Positions 5,055-5,159 of a stretch of 5,159 nucleotides of DNA are shown one piece after another. This DNA is from Lentisphaerota bacterium (GTDB taxonomy: Bacteria; Verrucomicrobiota; Lentisphaeria; Oligosphaerales; PUNB01), in the NCBI GenBank assembly GCA_003552565.1, contig PUNB01000144.1:1-5159 (forward strand), read 5' to 3'. The translations under genes and the position numbers were made by a program. The notes below the pieces were generated by a model. It searched no databases and had not been told where the DNA came from. It was given only the letters and a program-made list of their open reading frames with translations. Numbering within the stretch: position 1 is the first letter of the stretch; each line of letters starts with the position of its first letter.

Positions 5055-5102
5055 ATTAAGGTGTGCTCGCAAGGGAACGGGCTCTTTTATGGCTCGCGGG
5101 GA

Positions 5103-5128
5103 CCTGACCACTCTTCGTGTGGCTCAGG
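5103..5128. repeat. Imperfect hairpin, 9-bp stem with one bulge
   Basis: CCTGACCAC (5103-5111) pairs with GTGG (5119-5122) and TCAGG (5124-5128), leaving C5123 bulged and a 7-nt loop. No T-run follows. It lies in a stretch where GCTCGC recurs three times. It could belong to a larger repeat or RNA extending past the right edge, which cannot be judged from here. Confidence 0.4.
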
Positions 5129-5159
5129 CAAGCTGCTCGCCCTCCATTATATGGCCGCG

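Larger units (their letters stand above)
4686..5159. other. Intergenic, repeat-rich region downstream of thiE
   Basis: No supported gene follows thiE within the window. The block contains an echo of the 7-bp GANGAAC units (4708-4721), two AT-rich 7-bp tandem tracts (4751-4778 and 4801-4821), copies B and C of the dispersed repeat with a 20-bp palindrome between them, and two hairpins (5037-5054 and 5103-5128). GCTCGC occurs three times near the right edge (5065, 5092 and 5135). A T6 run (4698-4703) follows thiE but has no hairpin before it, so no terminator is called. The repeats may continue beyond the window. Confidence 0.7.

Noticed and set aside
4862..5059. 65-codon frame on the + strand
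   Set aside because: It runs through dispersed-repeat copies B and C and the 20-bp palindrome, has no ribosome binding site, and its translation has no recognisable features.

Overview
This window looks like an ordinary stretch of a Gram-negative bacterial chromosome. It holds three confidently recognised genes, all on the + strand: yajC, a fused secDF, and thiE. Together they cover about 3.7 kb. The remaining 1.45 kb lies in three intergenic blocks that are unusually rich in short repeats and hairpins. The fused SecDF with an extra N-terminal periplasmic coiled coil, the yajC-secDF pairing, and the intergenic 7-bp repeats and GC-rich palindromes fit a member of the PVC group best (Kiritimatiellota, Verrucomicrobiota or Lentisphaerota). 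That assignment is an inference from memory of such genomes and could be wrong.

Layout. Positions 1-326 are non-coding: a diverged copy (A) of a dispersed repeat, a GC-rich palindrome nested in a larger imperfect hairpin, four 7-bp tandem units, and then an AT-rich stretch that probably carries the promoter. yajC (327-707) and secDF (734-3373) follow with a 26-nt gap and are almost certainly one operon. Positions 3374-4025 (652 bp) contain no convincing gene but hold two small tandem repeats, several inverted repeats, and a recurring 7-mer, GTCTC(A/G)C. thiE (4026-4685) starts with TTG, has no visible ribosome binding site, and is probably transcribed on its own. Positions 4686-5159 are again non-coding, with two 7-bp tandem tracts, copies B and C of the dispersed repeat, a 20-bp palindrome between them, and two further hairpins near the right edge.

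Function. YajC and SecDF are accessory parts of the Sec translocon. SecDF uses the proton gradient to pull exported proteins across the inner membrane after SecA has pushed them into SecYEG, and YajC associates with SecDF. ThiE joins the pyrimidine and thiazole halves of thiamine and has no functional link to secretion. No TPP riboswitch was found upstream of it.

I found no CRISPR array, transposase, tRNA, rRNA, toxin-antitoxin pair or defence system. The most interesting material is the modular intergenic repeat content: the same kinds of module (dispersed repeat, GC-rich palindrome, 7-bp tandem tract) recur at both ends of the window. No new protein system is supported by the sequence.
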